64,000 nucleotides of DNA from Inia geoffrensis (taxonomy: Eukaryota > Chordata > Mammalia > Artiodactyla > Iniidae): assembly GCA_036417435.1 (NCBI GenBank), contig CM070899.1:173009494-173073493 (forward strand). The letters run 5' to 3'. The first letter of the stretch is position 1, and every line of letters starts with the position of its first letter. The notes under the pieces were generated by a model. It was not told where the DNA came from and made no database searches. It worked only from the letters and a program-made list of their open reading frames with translations. This document shows positions 62,353 to 64,000 of the stretch, piece after piece. The translations under genes were made by a program, and so were the position numbers.

Positions 62353-62699
62353 TCAGGTGGGATTTTAAAAACCATCAAGTCATGTAAGAGAGTTATTAGG
62401 AAAGTATATATAACATAACATAGCACTAGATAGCTGAAGAAGAGCCCTACTTCTTACTTTTTAGATGACTTACAACTTGGATCTACTGCAGTTTTCAAAG
62501 ATTGAGTCTTCACTATTTCCGTCATCTTTGGGCCACGTTCAACATCATGACCAGAAAAGAAAGTCACACTCAAGGTTCCAAAACTTAACTGATTCATAGC
62601 ACTAAAGTGACCCTACTGGCCTAAACTTGAAAAGAAAATACGAAACAAAATATAAGAGTTGAAAAAGGATAACCCCAAATAAGATGGCCTGGAAGAACA

Positions 62700-63275
62700 G
62701 CTGTGGTAAGCAGCCTCCAAGATGGCCCCCCAGTGACCACTGCCTCCTAGCATTCATGCCTTTGTGATGCTCACCCCTTGATCGTGGGTTGGACTTAGGG
62801 ATTCACTTCTAATGAATAGAAAGTGACATCTATGACTGCCATTTCTGAGATTAGGTTGCAAAAGACTGTGGCTTCCATCTTTGGTTGCTCTCACTTGCTC
62901 TGAGGGAAAAGCCAGGGCCCGTGTTGTGAGCTGTCCTATGGTGACACACTTAGCAAGGAACTGAGGGAGGCTTCCAGCCCACAGCCAGTGAGGAACTTGG
63001 ATCCTCAGCCCAACAACCTGAGAGGAACTGAATCCTGCCAATCACCATGTAAGTGACCTGAGAAGCAGACCCTCCTCTAATCAGACCTTCCCAATGTGTC
63101 CTCACCCCAGGCGCCAGTGTGATTGCAAGCTCAAGAAAGGTCTTAAGCCAGAGGCACACAGCTAAGTCACATCCAAATTCCTGATCCACAGAAACTGTGA
63201 GATAATGAATGTTTGTTGTTTCAAGCTGCTAGGTTTTAAGGTCATTTGTTACGTAGAAATAAACAATACAATACT
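62700..63275 (+). mobile_element. LTR-like ancient repeat
   Basis: Order 'gtaagcagcctccaagatgg', 'acccacagaaactgtgagat'-like text at 63183-63205, then 'aatgtttgttgtttcaagct', 'gtcatttgttacgtag', resembles the 3' half of mammalian MaLR-type LTRs. The subfamily is not set. Confidence 0.55.
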
Positions 63276-64000
63276 TTAAGTATATCCTAGCATACAATGC
63301 CAAAGAATAAAAATGCAAAGCTATGGGTTTCTGAGCATATATTTAAAAAGTGTCTGGACTAAATCCAATTATCATAAAGGAAATAGTCCTTTTAGCTAAA
63401 CCATCAAGACCATGTGTCAAAAAGCAGAATTGCTTGATAAGACCAAACTGTACTGTGGTAGAAACAGTTAACACTCATATCCACATGTTCCCTCTTCATT
63501 TCTCATCTTTTCTTACAGTTGGATTCACCATGTTATTAGTTCTGTCCCATGGAATGTAAGTAGAAGTAAACTGTTTTACTTCTGGGTTTATTCCTTCCCC
63601 CAATATTTCAACTAATCTTTAAGCCAGGAGATGGCAAGACTCCAGGATAGAAGAGGCATGTGGCAAGAGGGAAAAATAAACTTGAATTAAGCCACTAAGA
63701 TTTCAGGTTTTATTTGTTACCATAGTGTAGCCTATTGCAGATCCTGGTTACTATACCCAGGAATAGTCACAAGGCAGTTTCTAAGTATTCTGACTGATCC
63801 ATATGTGGATACAGTTGTCACTAGTCCAATTTGTAGGACAGATTGTGTATTTTCGTTTTTCTCCAATTGGGAAGGCTCTTCTCGTCCTCCACAATGATCT
63901 GGTTACATAGTCCAGAGAGGACTGAGATGCAATCTGTGCCATGGAAATTGATGTCACTTGCATTTCCTGCTCATTTCCATCTAAACTTGACAACTGGTTT
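63275..64000. other. Intergenic to window end, no element recognised
   Basis: Non-coding; short open frames without features. Confidence 0.4.

Larger units (their letters stand above)
62053..62367 (-). pseudogene. Chimeric retropseudogene: U6atac snRNA joined to a poly(A) 3' segment
   Basis: Perfect 15 bp target duplications 'tcaggtgggatttta' at 62053-62067 and 62353-62367 flank one 285 nt insertion. Read on the minus strand from 62352, the first ~126 nt (62352-62227) are U6atac, the catalytic snRNA of the minor spliceosome. The 5' terminus GTGTTG starts exactly at the duplication; landmarks 'gagagaaggttagcactccc' and 'ttaaggcattgccac' follow, and it ends in the T run. The next ~160 nt (62226-62068) are unrelated AT-rich sequence with AATAAA followed by an (AAAT)n/A tail. 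Identification of U6atac is from memory; a few substitutions are present. Confidence 0.85.

Overview
This is a 64 kb piece of mammalian nuclear DNA, almost certainly from a cetacean. The main evidence is about two dozen tRNA-derived CHR-type SINEs, the family shared by Cetacea, Hippopotamus and Ruminantia. They come with LINE-1 tails of the cetartiodactyl type, and I saw none of the BovB or Bov-A elements that would crowd a ruminant window. Toothed versus baleen whale cannot be told from here.

Two protein-coding genes are supported, lying head to head. On the minus strand, exons at 10712-10415, 9258-9169 and 3681-3598 encode the N-terminal ~151 residues of a protein I recognise as CCDC7; the rest lies beyond the left edge. 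On the plus strand, ARL5B is complete: six coding exons from 21143 to 42354 assemble, with consensus splice sites and matching phases, into a 179-residue Arf-like GTPase. Its CpG promoter is around 20650-21260, and a long, repeat-free 3' UTR probably ends near 48760. A second CpG-rich block (13080-13700) is the likely CCDC7 promoter.

Layout: 1-8990, L1 remnants with SINEs and CCDC7 exon 3; 9169-10712, two CCDC7 exons; 10800-17410, L1 tail, MaLR-like LTR, CCDC7 CpG island and a HAL1/L1 mosaic; 17410-20640, non-coding with a diverged direct repeat; 20650-48770, ARL5B, whose introns carry L2, Tigger1, antisense L1, SINEs and a retrocopy; 48770-64000, intergenic with L1, L2, MIR, LTR-like repeats, SINEs and a chimeric U6atac retropseudogene.

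The two genes are not known to share a pathway. ARL5B acts at the trans-Golgi network; CCDC7 is a coiled-coil protein mainly known from testis. Their adjacency is itself the main observation: from memory of the human map, ARL5B is head to head with NSUN6 and CCDC7 lies ~14 Mb away, so the window probably spans an inversion breakpoint. The second striking item is a chimeric insertion joining an essentially full-length U6atac snRNA copy to an unrelated polyadenylated tail between perfect 15 bp target duplications. No CRISPR array, operon, prokaryotic element or intact viral gene was seen.
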